DNA of 24,539 nucleotides from Gemmatimonadota bacterium (lineage in GTDB: Bacteria > Gemmatimonadota > Gemmatimonadetes > Longimicrobiales > Gaopeijiaceae): assembly GCA_021295835.1 (NCBI GenBank), contig JAGWBP010000013.1, positions 47,177 through 71,715 on the forward strand, given 5' to 3'. A program made the translations under genes and the position numbers. A model generated the notes under the pieces. The model worked only from the letters and a program-made list of their open reading frames with translations, made no database searches and was not told the origin of the DNA. Shown here piece by piece: positions 1-6,410 of the stretch. Numbering within the stretch: the stretch's first letter is position 1; each line of letters starts with the position of its first letter.

Positions 1-168
1 AGCCCGGGTTTCCCCAGGTTGTCCCTCTCCCAAGGGCAGATTGGTCACGTGTTACTCACCCGTTCGCCACTCGGCTCCGAGTGCAAGCACCCGGTCCTCG
101 TTCGACTTGCATGTGTTAAGCACGCCGCCAGCGTTCGTTCTGAGCCAGGATCAAACTCTCCATGATTA
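1..168 (-). rRNA. rrs: 16S ribosomal RNA, 5' end (partial)
   Basis: Read on the minus strand, this stretch carries the universal 16S 5' region. It has the 27F-type site AGAGTTTGATCCTGGCTCAG (about 141-160), then the AACGAACGCTGGCGGC block and the CATGCAAGTCGAACG block that precedes helix 6. The gene runs off the window at position 1, so only about 165 nt of roughly 1,500 are present. The mature 5' end is placed near 168 by analogy with other 16S genes; the exact processing site is not visible. The AACGAACGCTGGCGGCGTGC wording fits several phyla, including Gemmatimonadota, and does not fix the taxon alone. Confidence 0.97.
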
Positions 169-202
169 TAGATAAGCTCGAATTCTCAGCTCTGTTAGAA
201 CT

Positions 203-222
203 CTGGATCCACTCGGATCCAG
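203..222 (-). other. Perfect hairpin in 16S leader (8-bp arms)
   Basis: The sequence is CTGGATCC, a 4-nt loop, then GGATCCAG, a perfect 8-bp inverted repeat ending about 35 nt upstream of the mature 16S 5' end. In a minus-strand leader transcript it would fold into a stable stem. It could be part of the pre-16S processing or antitermination leader. That role is inferred from position only. Confidence 0.6.
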
Positions 223-288
223 CGCTCGAAATCTGCGTTTGTGAACCCCGTCGTCCAGAGCGCGGCTAGGATGCCGCGCCGAACGACA

Positions 289-314
289 ACCGACAAGACG
301 CAGTGCTTGTCGGT
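289..314 (-). other. Perfect hairpin in 16S leader (9-bp arms)
   Basis: ACCGACAAG (289-297) and CTTGTCGGT (306-314) form perfect 9-bp arms around an 8-nt loop. It lies about 120 nt upstream of 16S on the minus strand. No T tract follows, so it does not look like an intrinsic terminator. A leader-RNA structure is more likely. Confidence 0.55.
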
Positions 315-553
315 GCAAGGGCCCGCCCGCTTTTCATACCTCGATTGTCAAACACCGTGGCGGCCCGCAGGCCGCTACTCCCACAGGACCGCCCCTGGTG
401 CCGCAGGCGGGGGTGAACTCCAAAACACCCCCCACCCCTCTGCACCGAGCTGCGGTCCGAATTGTCGGAAGCCCTAACGGTACCCACTCCGCGCGCATCC
501 GTCAACCCACCGGCGGCAACTGGCCAGATGGAGAAGGTCCCACCCCGTCCACC

Positions 554-579
554 GGCCCACCGCCTTCGGGCGGCGGGCC
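554..579 (-). terminator. GC-rich hairpin downstream of tRNA-His
   Basis: GGCCC-A-CCGCC, TTCG loop, GGCGG-C-GGGCC forms an 11-position stem with one A/C mismatch. It lies about 20 nt downstream of the tRNA-His 3' end on the minus strand. It is a good candidate for ending or attenuating the tRNA transcript before the 16S leader. There is no following T tract, so an intrinsic terminator call is tentative. Confidence 0.4.
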
Positions 580-598
580 GCAGAAGGCCCCGTAGCAG

Positions 599-673
599 GG
601 TGGGCGACCGGATTCGAACCGGCGACCTCCGGAACCACAATCCGGCGCTCTAACCGACTGAGCTACGCCCACC
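599..673 (-). tRNA. tRNA-His (GTG)
   Basis: The minus strand folds as a full cloverleaf. The acceptor arms are GTGGGCG and CGCCCAC, with the extra G(-1) at 673 pairing with discriminator C73 at 599, the tRNA-His hallmark. The D arm is GCTC...GAGC, the anticodon arm CCGGA-TTGTGGT-TCCGG gives anticodon GTG, and the T arm is GCCGG-TTCGAAT-CCGGT. The 3' CCA is not encoded. It lies 98 nt downstream of tRNA-Arg in the same direction and upstream of 16S. Confidence 0.96.
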
Positions 674-771
674 GTGGACAGCGCTTGCCCAGCGACCCCT
701 TCCGCTACGAATGGCGAAGGGAAGCCAAGAAGGTAAACCGCAGTGGCGACGCGGCCAAATGCCGCTTGGAG

Positions 772-845
772 TACGCCCGCCAGGACTCGAACCTGGGACC
801 CTCGGCTTAGAAGGCCGATGCTCTATCCAGCTGAGCTACGGGCGC
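772..845 (-). tRNA. tRNA-Arg (TCT)
   Basis: The minus strand gives a cloverleaf. The acceptor GCGCCCG pairs with CGGGCGT with one terminal G-U. The D arm is GCTC...GAGC, the anticodon arm TCGGC-CTTCTAA-GCCGA gives anticodon TCT (reads AGA/AGG), and the T arm is CCAGG-TTCGAGT-CCTGG. The discriminator is A, and CCA is not encoded. It is the first RNA gene of the minus-strand series tRNA-Arg, tRNA-His, 16S. Confidence 0.96.
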
Positions 846-911
846 ATGACCTGCTCTCCGTCTCGGGAAGCTAACCGGTTCCCCCCCCCTGCCAGCAAGT
901 GACTGGCTGCC

Positions 912-973
912 GCAGTCCGTGGACAGTCTCTCGCGAGCACCGGGAGCGGCGAAGCGCTCCGCTGGCAGGGCGC
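912..973 (+). repeat. GC-rich dispersed repeat, copy 1
   Basis: A 62-bp sequence starting GCAGTCCGTGGA aligns without gaps to the reverse complement of 4791-4852, at about 50/62 identities by my count. Its 3' 41 bp (933-973) also align to 1001-1041, so within this spacer the unit recurs at a 68-bp step. It is non-coding, between tRNA-Arg and the purH stop. Confidence 0.75.
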
Positions 974-1114
974 GACGAAGCGGCCCGTGGATGCGCCCGG
1001 GCGAGCACAGAGAGGGGCGAAGCGCCGGGCTGGCAAGGCGCTTCTGTGGGCAGGTGAGCGAAGCGGTCCAGAGGGGATGGAGCGCTGTTCCTGCCGTGGG
1101 AGGTTTGTCCACGG
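917..1114. repeat. Repeat block bounded by 9-bp inverted repeat CCGTGGACA
   Basis: CCGTGGACA at 917-925 and its exact reverse complement TGTCCACGG at 1106-1114 frame a 198-bp block that contains copies 1 and 2 of the GC-rich repeat. The block fills nearly the whole spacer between tRNA-Arg and purH. The same CCGTGGACA also occurs at 672-680 beside tRNA-His. It has the look of a small non-autonomous element, but no target-site duplication was recognised. Confidence 0.4.
1001..1041 (+). repeat. GC-rich dispersed repeat, copy 2 (partial unit)
   Basis: This 41-bp unit begins GCGAGCAC, contains GGCGAAGCGC and ends GCTGGCAAGGCGC. It matches 933-973 of copy 1 and, even better in its second half, the reverse complement of 4791-4831. 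It lacks the GCAGTCCGTGGA lead of the other two copies. Its function is unknown. Confidence 0.7.
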
Positions 1115-1119
1115 GCTTG

Positions 1120-2754
1120 CTAGTGCCGGAAGAGCCTCCGCCCCGTCATCACCATGGCGATCGCATGTTCGTCGGCGGCGGCTATCACCTCCTGGTCCCT
1201 AATCGAGCCACCGGGCTGCACGATCGCGACGACTCCCGCCTCTGCGGCTGCGTCCACCCCGTCCCGGAATGGGAAGAAGGCGTCCGATGCCAGCACCGAG
1301 CCCTCCACCGCCAGCCCGGCCGCGACCGCCTTGCGGACGGCTAGCTTGGAGGAAGCCACTCGACTGGTCTGACCAGTGCCGATTCCAATCGTAGCGAGCT
1401 CCCGCGCTATCAGGATCGCATTCGACTTGACGCCCGCCACTGCGGCCCAGGCAAAGGAGAGGTCACGGGCCTCGGTGGACGAGGGCTTCCGTTCGGTGAC
1501 CACCTTCCACTGAACATCGTCGCCTGGGTGCCGTGGCGGCTCCGGGAGCGACTGCGCAAGAAAGCCGCCGTACACGGACCTCAGCCCGAGCGCCCCGTCC
1601 TCCCCAGCGGCCCGCGCCAGGAAGTCCAGCTCCCCCTGCCTGTCGACCCCTCCCCCGGGGAATGCGAGAAGGCGGAGTCCCTTCCTGGCGGTCAGGAGCT
1701 CCATCGCGCCCGAGGCATAGCCTGGCGCAACGACGCATTCCAGGAAGATCGAGGCGATCGCCGACGCGCACTCCTGGTCGATCGGGCGATTCGCGGCAAC
1801 CACCCCGCCGAAGGCCGAGACGGGATCGGTCAGGCGGGCGCGTTCGAAAGCCGCCGCCAAGCTACCCCTGACGGCAAGCCCGCAAGGGGTGGTGTGCTTC
1901 ACGATGCACACTGCCGGATCGGGCGTCGAGGCGAATGGCGCCAGCGAGGACAACACGCCGTCCAGGTCAAGTATATTGTTGTAGGACAACTGTTTGCCGT
2001 GCAGTTGTTCAAGTGCTGCGATCCCCTCTGTGCGCTCATCCACGAGGTAGAATCCGCCGCGCTGGCCGGGATTCTCGCCGTAGCGCAGCTCCTCGCGGTG
2101 ACGATCCAGGAAGAGCGCCACCTCGTCGGCGAGTCCGTCGGGCGCTCCGGCCAGATAGCGTGATACGGCCGCGTCGTAGCGGGAGATCTCGCGAAAGACC
2201 TTGGAGGCGAGCTCGCTCCGCAAGTCACCATGCGCCGGTACTTCCTCGGTGTCGGCGGAGCTCCGCTCGCCCCAAAGCGCTTCGAGCACCCGACCGTAGT
2301 CTTCGGGGTCGACAACCGCCCACACGTCGCAGTGGTTCTTCGCGGCCGCCCGAATCAGCGCCGGTCCGCCGATGTCGAGGTGCTCCATCGCGGTCGCCAT
2401 CGTGACGTCGGGCGCGGCGACCGTCTCCCGAAAGGGGTAGAGATTGACGGCCACCAGATCGATCGGCCGGTACCCCTGCCCCGCCAGCGCCTCCATGTCG
2501 CCTCGATGGTGGCGACGGGCGAGAAGGCCGGCATGGACGGCCGGATGCAGCGTCTTGACGCGCCCCTCCATCATCTCTGGATGGCCCGTCACAATCGAGA
2601 TGTCGGTCGCATCGACCCCGCCGTCCCGGAGTGCTCGAGCCGTCCCTCCGGTGGAGAGAACCTCCCAGCCCATCTCGGCCAGGCCGCGTGCAAAGTCGAC
2701 GACGGACGACTTATCCCAGACGCTGATCAGCGCCCGTCTGCGGCCCATACTCAC
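1120..2754 (-). CDS. purH: Bifunctional AICAR transformylase / IMP cyclohydrolase PurH
   Basis: Catalyses the last two steps of de novo purine synthesis: formylation of AICAR with 10-formyl-THF, then ring closure to IMP, in the cytoplasm. The protein is 544 aa, the usual PurH length. The N-terminal MGS-like cyclohydrolase domain (about 1-200) includes ISVWDKS, LSTGGTA and GRVKTLHP. The C-terminal transformylase has VKHTTPCG with the catalytic Lys-His pair, KSNAI near the folate site, and the SDAFFPF and GGSIRD blocks. The start is GTG at 2754, overlapping the purN stop as GTGA; an ATG two codons on (2748) is the alternative. It is the last gene of the erpA-like/MBL/purN/purH operon and ends just before the repeat spacer. 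Confidence 0.97.
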   Translation of the reverse strand: MSMGRRRALISVWDKSSVVDFARGLAEMGWEVLSTGGTARALRDGGVDATDISIVTGHPEMMEGRVKTLHPAVHAGLLARRHHRGDMEALAGQGYRPIDLVAVNLYPFRETVAAPDVTMATAMEHLDIGGPALIRAAAKNHCDVWAVVDPEDYGRVLEALWGERSSADTEEVPAHGDLRSELASKVFREISRYDAAVSRYLAGAPDGLADEVALFLDRHREELRYGENPGQRGGFYLVDERTEGIAALEQLHGKQLSYNNILDLDGVLSSLAPFASTPDPAVCIVKHTTPCGLAVRGSLAAAFERARLTDPVSAFGGVVAANRPIDQECASAIASIFLECVVAPGYASGAMELLTARKGLRLLAFPGGGVDRQGELDFLARAAGEDGALGLRSVYGGFLAQSLPEPPRHPGDDVQWKVVTERKPSSTEARDLSFAWAAVAGVKSNAILIARELATIGIGTGQTSRVASSKLAVRKAVAAGLAVEGSVLASDAFFPFRDGVDAAAEAGVVAIVQPGGSIRDQEVIAAADEHAIAMVMTGRRLFRH

Positions 2755-3428
2755 ACCCCCGCGCCGTCGAACGCACCTTCAATAGCCTGGCCGAGCGCAC
2801 CGTCCGTCTCGGAGATCCCAACCGGCCACCGGAAGGCCGGTGGGCGCATGTCGCCGCACTCGAGACTTCGCGCCAGCGCGTCGGCGGCGGCCGGATAGAG
2901 CAGGTGCTCGACCTCCAGGACACGCGCCGCCAAGCTATCCGGCGTGTCCGAAGCCAATACCGGAACCGGCCATTGGGCGACGATTCGCCCCTCGTCGTAG
3001 CGCTCGTTGACCAGATGCACAGTGACCCCGCTGATCTTCGCGCCCGAGGCCAGGGCGGCAACATGCACACGGCGGCCGTACATCCCCTTTCCCCCAAAGG
3101 CGGGGAGCAGCGCCGGGTGGATGTTCAGGATCCTCCCGTCGAACGCCCGGCACACTTCGGAGGGGACGAGCCTCAGGAATCCGGCGAGGAGGACGCCGCG
3201 TACCCCGTGTTCGGAGAGCAGCCGGGCGAGCTCCCGGCCCGCCCCCGCAGCCCCGAAGTCGAGCCGTGCAGCCATCCGTCCCCTCCGCTGCATGCGGCCC
3301 TCGGCTGGGCAAGCGCGATCCACGACCAGCAGCGCGATCCGGTAGGCCGCACCCCGCTCCTCGCGCTCGAGCAGCGCCTCCAGGTTGGTTCCCGACCCGG
3401 AGGCGAAGGCGGCGAAGGCCACGCTCAC
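2751..3428 (-). CDS. purN: Phosphoribosylglycinamide formyltransferase PurN
   Basis: Transfers a formyl group from 10-formyl-THF to GAR, step three of purine synthesis. The 225-aa protein starts at GTG 3428, overlapping the upstream metallo-hydrolase stop (GTGA). The frame is open further upstream, but homology begins here with the phosphate-binding ASGSGTNLEALL loop. The catalytic core is ILNIHPALLP with the Asn and His of the active site, followed by the G-VTVHLVNERYDEG block that supplies the catalytic Asp. Its stop overlaps the purH start, also as GTGA, so PurN and PurH are probably translated in a coupled way. Confidence 0.95.
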   Translation of the reverse strand: MSVAFAAFASGSGTNLEALLEREERGAAYRIALLVVDRACPAEGRMQRRGRMAARLDFGAAGAGRELARLLSEHGVRGVLLAGFLRLVPSEVCRAFDGRILNIHPALLPAFGGKGMYGRRVHVAALASGAKISGVTVHLVNERYDEGRIVAQWPVPVLASDTPDSLAARVLEVEHLLYPAAADALARSLECGDMRPPAFRWPVGISETDGALGQAIEGAFDGAGV

Positions 3429-4108
3429 GGGCGCATGCTCCCGCGCGCTTCGACGAGGAAGGGGTTGGTGAGCCGCTCGCGCCCAACCGTCGTCTCGGGG
3501 CCGTGGCCGGGGTAGAGCCGCGTCTCGGGCGGAAGCGTCATCACCTCGCGGCGGATGGACTCCATTAGCGTGTCGAAGTCGCCTCCGGGAAGGTCCGTGC
3601 GGCCTATCGAACCCTGGAAGACGAGATCGCCCGAGATTGCGACCGGTGCGCACCGGGAGAGGAACATGACGTGGCCGGGCGCGTGCCCGGGAACGAAGAC
3701 CACACCGAAGCTGGAGCCCCCGAAGACGAGATCGCGCCCAGGAACCAGCGCCGCATCCGGCGGCGGAGGTCTGTCGAAGGGCACGCCGAAGGCGACCGCG
3801 TGCGCGTCGGCGCTCTCGTAGGTGGGTCTGTCGAGGGGGTGGAGGTGAACCGGAGCGCCAGTCTCGCGATGCGCGAGCGCCACTCCCTCGATGTGGTCCA
3901 GGTGCGCGTGCGTGAGGAGGATCGCCGCCACCCGCAGCCTCCGCGACCTGGCCTCGGCGAGAGCGGACGGGGTCGCGGCACCGGGGTCGAAGAGCACTGC
4001 GGTCTCGCCGTCCGCGCAGACGAAGAGCGCCGTATTCTGAACGAAGGGCCCGCCCGCAAAGGTCAGAATCTCCACGCTAGCGGCCGCTGCCGGCTGCTGA
4101 CCTGCCAA
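3425..4108 (-). CDS. MBL-fold hydrolase, glyoxalase II-like
   Basis: A 227-aa metallo-beta-lactamase-fold enzyme of the hydroxyacylglutathione hydrolase group. Metal ligands are visible in order: T-H67-A-H69-L-D71-H72, H142 and H146 in GHAPGHV, D161 in SGDLVF, and H202 in YPGHGPETTVG. The likely role is hydrolysis of a thioester such as a glyoxalase II substrate, but the short C-terminus argues for a general YcbL-type enzyme, not a classic GloB. The best start is TTG at 4108, 16 bp after the Fe-S carrier stop; a GTG at codon 12 is possible. It overlaps purN by 4 bp. Its link to purine synthesis is unknown; co-transcription is inferred from spacing. Confidence 0.88.
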   Translation of the reverse strand: MAGQQPAAAASVEILTFAGGPFVQNTALFVCADGETAVLFDPGAATPSALAEARSRRLRVAAILLTHAHLDHIEGVALAHRETGAPVHLHPLDRPTYESADAHAVAFGVPFDRPPPPDAALVPGRDLVFGGSSFGVVFVPGHAPGHVMFLSRCAPVAISGDLVFQGSIGRTDLPGGDFDTLMESIRREVMTLPPETRLYPGHGPETTVGRERLTNPFLVEARGSMRP

Positions 4109-4124
4109 TCGGAACCACCAGGGG

Positions 4125-4454
4125 CTACACCGTGAAGGAGCTGCCGCAGCCGCACCCTCCGGCCGCCTGGGGGTTCCTGAAGGCGAAGCCGGAGCCCATA
4201 AGCGAGGTCACGTAGTCGATCTCGAGGCCATCGAGATACTGTGCGCTGAAGGGGTCCACGAAGATGCGCAGTCCGTGCCGCAGAAGGATCTCGTCGTCGC
4301 CCTCCGGGGCCTTGTCGATGTCGACCTCGTACTGGAAGCCCGAACAGCCTCCGGGCATCACCGAGACCCTAAGCCCCGCCTCGGGTGTGCCGCCGTGCTG
4401 GTCGAGGAACCCCTGCACCATCTGCACCGCAGTCGGCGTCAGGGTCATCTCCAT
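4125..4454 (-). CDS. A-type iron-sulfur cluster carrier (HesB/IscA/ErpA)
   Basis: A 109-aa A-type carrier that would receive Fe-S clusters from the assembly machinery and pass them to apoproteins. The start is ATG 4454, chosen for the strong AGGAGGT Shine-Dalgarno 7 nt upstream; the frame extends 13 codons further without a comparable site. The body starts with the typical LTPTAVQ helix. The three conserved cysteines are present: one in PGGCSGF and two in the C-terminal GGCGCGSSF. The length matches IscA/ErpA. It is the first gene of the operon leading into purN-purH. I cannot separate ErpA from IscA or SufA by eye. Confidence 0.93.
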   Translation of the reverse strand: MEMTLTPTAVQMVQGFLDQHGGTPEAGLRVSVMPGGCSGFQYEVDIDKAPEGDDEILLRHGLRIFVDPFSAQYLDGLEIDYVTSLMGSGFAFRNPQAAGGCGCGSSFTV

Positions 4455-4555
4455 CGCGCCACCTCCTGGAAACCGCCTGGCAATCGCTCCCACTCGCGTT
4501 GAAATCGCTCCGGGTCGCCCGCGAAAATCCGACCCATCCCCAATGCGGATAGCGG

Positions 4556-4584
4556 AAGCTACCGGCGCGGGACGAAGAGGTCAA
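4556..4584 (-). promoter_or_regulatory. Candidate sigma70-type promoter for the Fe-S carrier/purNH operon
   Basis: On the minus strand, TTGACC (4584-4579) is followed after exactly 17 bp by TAGCTT (4561-4556). Transcription would start near 4549 and leave a leader of about 95 nt before the ATG at 4454. The -35 matches 5 of 6 consensus bases and the -10 only 3 of 6, so this is a reasonable but unproven promoter. Confidence 0.35.
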
Positions 4585-4654
4585 CGCACGATCTGGGTCA
4601 GCCACCTGCTCAGGCGCATGAGCCGCGGTGCGCTTAGCAGCTACTACCTACTCA

Positions 4655-4693
4655 TGTAATCTACAGTTTACAATATGTAAAGCTGACGTTACA
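4655..4693 (+). repeat. 39-bp paired TGTAAAN6TTTACA palindrome, copy A
   Basis: Two 18-bp near-palindromes, TGTAATCTACAGTTTACA and TGTAAAGCTGACGTTACA, are separated by 3 bp, so their period is 21 bp. The element is strikingly AT-rich for this genome. It matches copy B (23620-23658) at about 28/39 and copy C (8156-8118, minus) at about 27/39 positions, ungapped. It lies about 70 bp upstream of the candidate -35 of the Fe-S carrier operon. It could be an operator or a dispersed repeat. Confidence 0.65.
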
Positions 4694-4790
4694 ATGTCGC
4701 GCGAGAAGGGCCGCAGCGCTGCATCCATGCTGGATCGCGTTGCTTCTGCGTTGCTTCTTGGGCGAATGGCTCCGCCATGCGCCCCGCGAA

Positions 4791-4852
4791 GCGCCTTGCC
4801 AGCCCGGCGCAGCGCCCCTCTCGGTGCTCGGGCGAGATTATCCACGGACTGC
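4791..4852 (-). repeat. GC-rich dispersed repeat, copy 3 (inverted)
   Basis: The reverse complement of this 62-bp stretch aligns ungapped to 912-973 at about 50/62 positions. Both begin GCAGTCCGTGGA and end GGCGC. The partial copy at 1001-1041 is closest in the CCGGGCTGGCAAGGCGC half. It sits directly behind the selA stop and about 100 bp from the 39-bp palindromic element. Confidence 0.75.
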
Positions 4853-4946
4853 TAGGTAGGGGGGCCGGCCAGGGGCAACCGTCCGTTGACCCCGACGCGG
4901 CCGCTGCCCTGCTCGGGATGCCCGGATCTGGGGTGAGCCGAGCACG

Positions 4947-6410
4947 CTACTCGGACTCCGGCAATTTGGCGAGCGCCGACGCAAGGACCATATCGTCGGC
5001 TGGATCGACGGCTCGCAGATCGAGGAAGACCCGCCCCCGCCGTCCGCGTGCGACGATAGGGGGATCGTGCGACCGCAGCCGCGCCAGAACCCCATTCACC
5101 TCCTCGCCAGCCTCCGCGACGATCGCCACGCTCGGGATTCGCGCGTCCGGGAAGGTCCCGCCCCCCACCAGGGCGTGGCCACGATCCACCCTGGCCGCAA
5201 GCGGTGGCAGACCCGCCTCTTCGCCCTGCCGCGAGGCCGTCGCCACTATTTGCTCCGCCCGGCGCCTCAGCTCCTCGACCGGAATGGAGACCATGCGCAG
5301 CGCGGGGATGCGTTGTTTCGCCAGCTCCGGGTCTCGGTGCAGCCGAAGCGTGGCTGCCAGCCCCGCGAGAGTCACCTTGTCGCAGCGGAGCGCACGGCAA
5401 AGCGGATGCGACCTCGCGAGCCCCACCGCACGGGCCGTCCCCGCCATGACTCCCGCCTGCGGTCCACCCAGGAGCTTGTCCCCCGAGAAGACGACCAAAT
5501 CGGCCCCTGCGGCGACGCTCTCGGCGGGAGTGGGCTCGAAGGGAAGCCCCAGATCGGCGCTCGGGATCAGCAGTCCCGATCCCAGATCGTGGATCACCGG
5601 CACCCCGATCCGATCCCCCAGAGCGACGAGCTCCGCCAAGGATGCGTCGCCCGTGTAGCCGCTCATCGAGAAGTTGGAGCGGTGCACCTTGAGGATCGCC
5701 CCCACGTCGCCCTCCTCGACTGCGGCCTCGTAGTCCTCGACTCTGGTGCGGTTCGTCGTCCCCACCGTCGCCAGGCGCGACCCGGCCGCCCCGATCACCT
5801 CCGGGATCCGAAACCCCCCCCCGATCTCGACCAGCTCCCCGTGCGAGACGACCACTCCCCTGCGCGGCGCCAGAGCGGCGAGCGCAAGCGCCAGGGCACC
5901 CGCGCCGTTGTTCACGACGAGCGAGTCCTCGGATCCGCAGAGCTCCCGGACCAGATCGGCGCAGTGCAGGTAGCGCGACCCGCGCCTGCCCGTCTCCAGG
6001 TCGAACTCGATGTTCCCGTACCCTGCTGCGGCCGCCATGGCTCTCACGGCCTCCGGCGCGAGGGGCGCTCGCCCCAGGTTGGTGTGCAGGACCACCCCGG
6101 TCGCGTTGATCACCCGCGTCAGAGTGGAGGACTCGGCGTCCGCGATCTCGGCTGCCACCAGATCGGCGTAGCCGTCGTCGTCTAGAGGTCGCGGCACCGC
6201 ACCAGTCCTCACCTCCGCGAGCACCGAGCGGAGCCGATCCGTCACCCAGCCGCGCCCGTGCCTCACCGCGAGCTCCCCGCACCACGGGCGGGCGAGTAGG
6301 CGGTCGACTCCGGGGATCGCCCGACGGCGATCCGTGTCAGAGGCCAAGGCCCGAGCGTCGGTTGGCGCCGCGGACCGCCCTCGCCGCGCCGGAGGGTCGG
6401 ATCGCGCCAT
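4947..6410 (-). CDS. selA: L-seryl-tRNA(Sec) selenium transferase SelA
   Basis: A PLP enzyme that converts Ser-tRNA(Sec) to Sec-tRNA(Sec) using selenophosphate, required for selenocysteine in bacteria. The 487-aa product has the SelA order: RRRAIPGVDRLL near the N-terminus, INATGVVLHTNLGR, YGNIEFDLETGRRG, the ELCG/NNGAGA block, VHRSNFSMSGYTG, IHDLGSG, and the PLP-lysine segment FSGDKLLGGPQ (Lys about 312). ATG 6410 overlaps the upstream lipoprotein gene by 74 bp. A TTG at 6347 would cut the overlap to 10 bp and trim a low-homology 21-residue extension, so the start is uncertain. No selB, selD or tRNA-Sec is in the window. Confidence 0.95.
   Translation of the reverse strand: MARSDPPARRGRSAAPTDARALASDTDRRRAIPGVDRLLARPWCGELAVRHGRGWVTDRLRSVLAEVRTGAVPRPLDDDGYADLVAAEIADAESSTLTRVINATGVVLHTNLGRAPLAPEAVRAMAAAAGYGNIEFDLETGRRGSRYLHCADLVRELCGSEDSLVVNNGAGALALALAALAPRRGVVVSHGELVEIGGGFRIPEVIGAAGSRLATVGTTNRTRVEDYEAAVEEGDVGAILKVHRSNFSMSGYTGDASLAELVALGDRIGVPVIHDLGSGLLIPSADLGLPFEPTPAESVAAGADLVVFSGDKLLGGPQAGVMAGTARAVGLARSHPLCRALRCDKVTLAGLAATLRLHRDPELAKQRIPALRMVSIPVEELRRRAEQIVATASRQGEEAGLPPLAARVDRGHALVGGGTFPDARIPSVAIVAEAGEEVNGVLARLRSHDPPIVARGRRGRVFLDLRAVDPADDMVLASALAKLPESE

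Larger units (their letters stand above)
169..598 (-). other. rRNA leader / spacer between tRNA-His and 16S
   Basis: This 430-bp stretch has no convincing coding sequence; open frames on both strands have unrelated, low-complexity translations. Read on the minus strand it is the region immediately upstream of 16S, so it should hold the rRNA promoter or transcribed leader. It contains three good inverted repeats (554-579, 289-314, 203-222), listed separately. A TTGACA lies at 346-351 (minus), but no matching -10 hexamer sits at 16-18 bp, so I do not call a promoter. Confidence 0.6.
4455..4946. other. Intergenic spacer with two repeat families
   Basis: This roughly 490-bp gap between selA and the Fe-S carrier gene has no convincing gene. 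It holds the candidate promoter (4556-4584), the AT-rich 39-bp paired palindrome (4655-4693), a tandem GTTGCTTCT duplication near 4738-4759, a small ATGGC/GCCAT hairpin at 4764-4776 and a GC-rich repeat copy (4791-4852). I looked for a tRNA-Sec because of the neighbouring selA and saw no T-arm-like sequence. Confidence 0.6.

Noticed and set aside
346..351. TTGACA as the -35 of an rRNA promoter (minus strand)
   Set aside because: At 16-18 bp downstream the sequence is GGGCGG; the only TAT-like hexamer (TATGAA) is about 8 bp away, so spacing is wrong.
4494..4946. A tRNA-Sec gene next to selA
   Set aside because: I looked for a T arm with GGTTCGA-like sequence, a TCA anticodon loop and a long variable arm; none was seen on either strand.
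4852..6285. A 477-codon minus-strand frame overlapping selA
   Set aside because: It is an alternative frame of selA with Gly/Arg-rich low-complexity translation, while the selA frame carries all family motifs.
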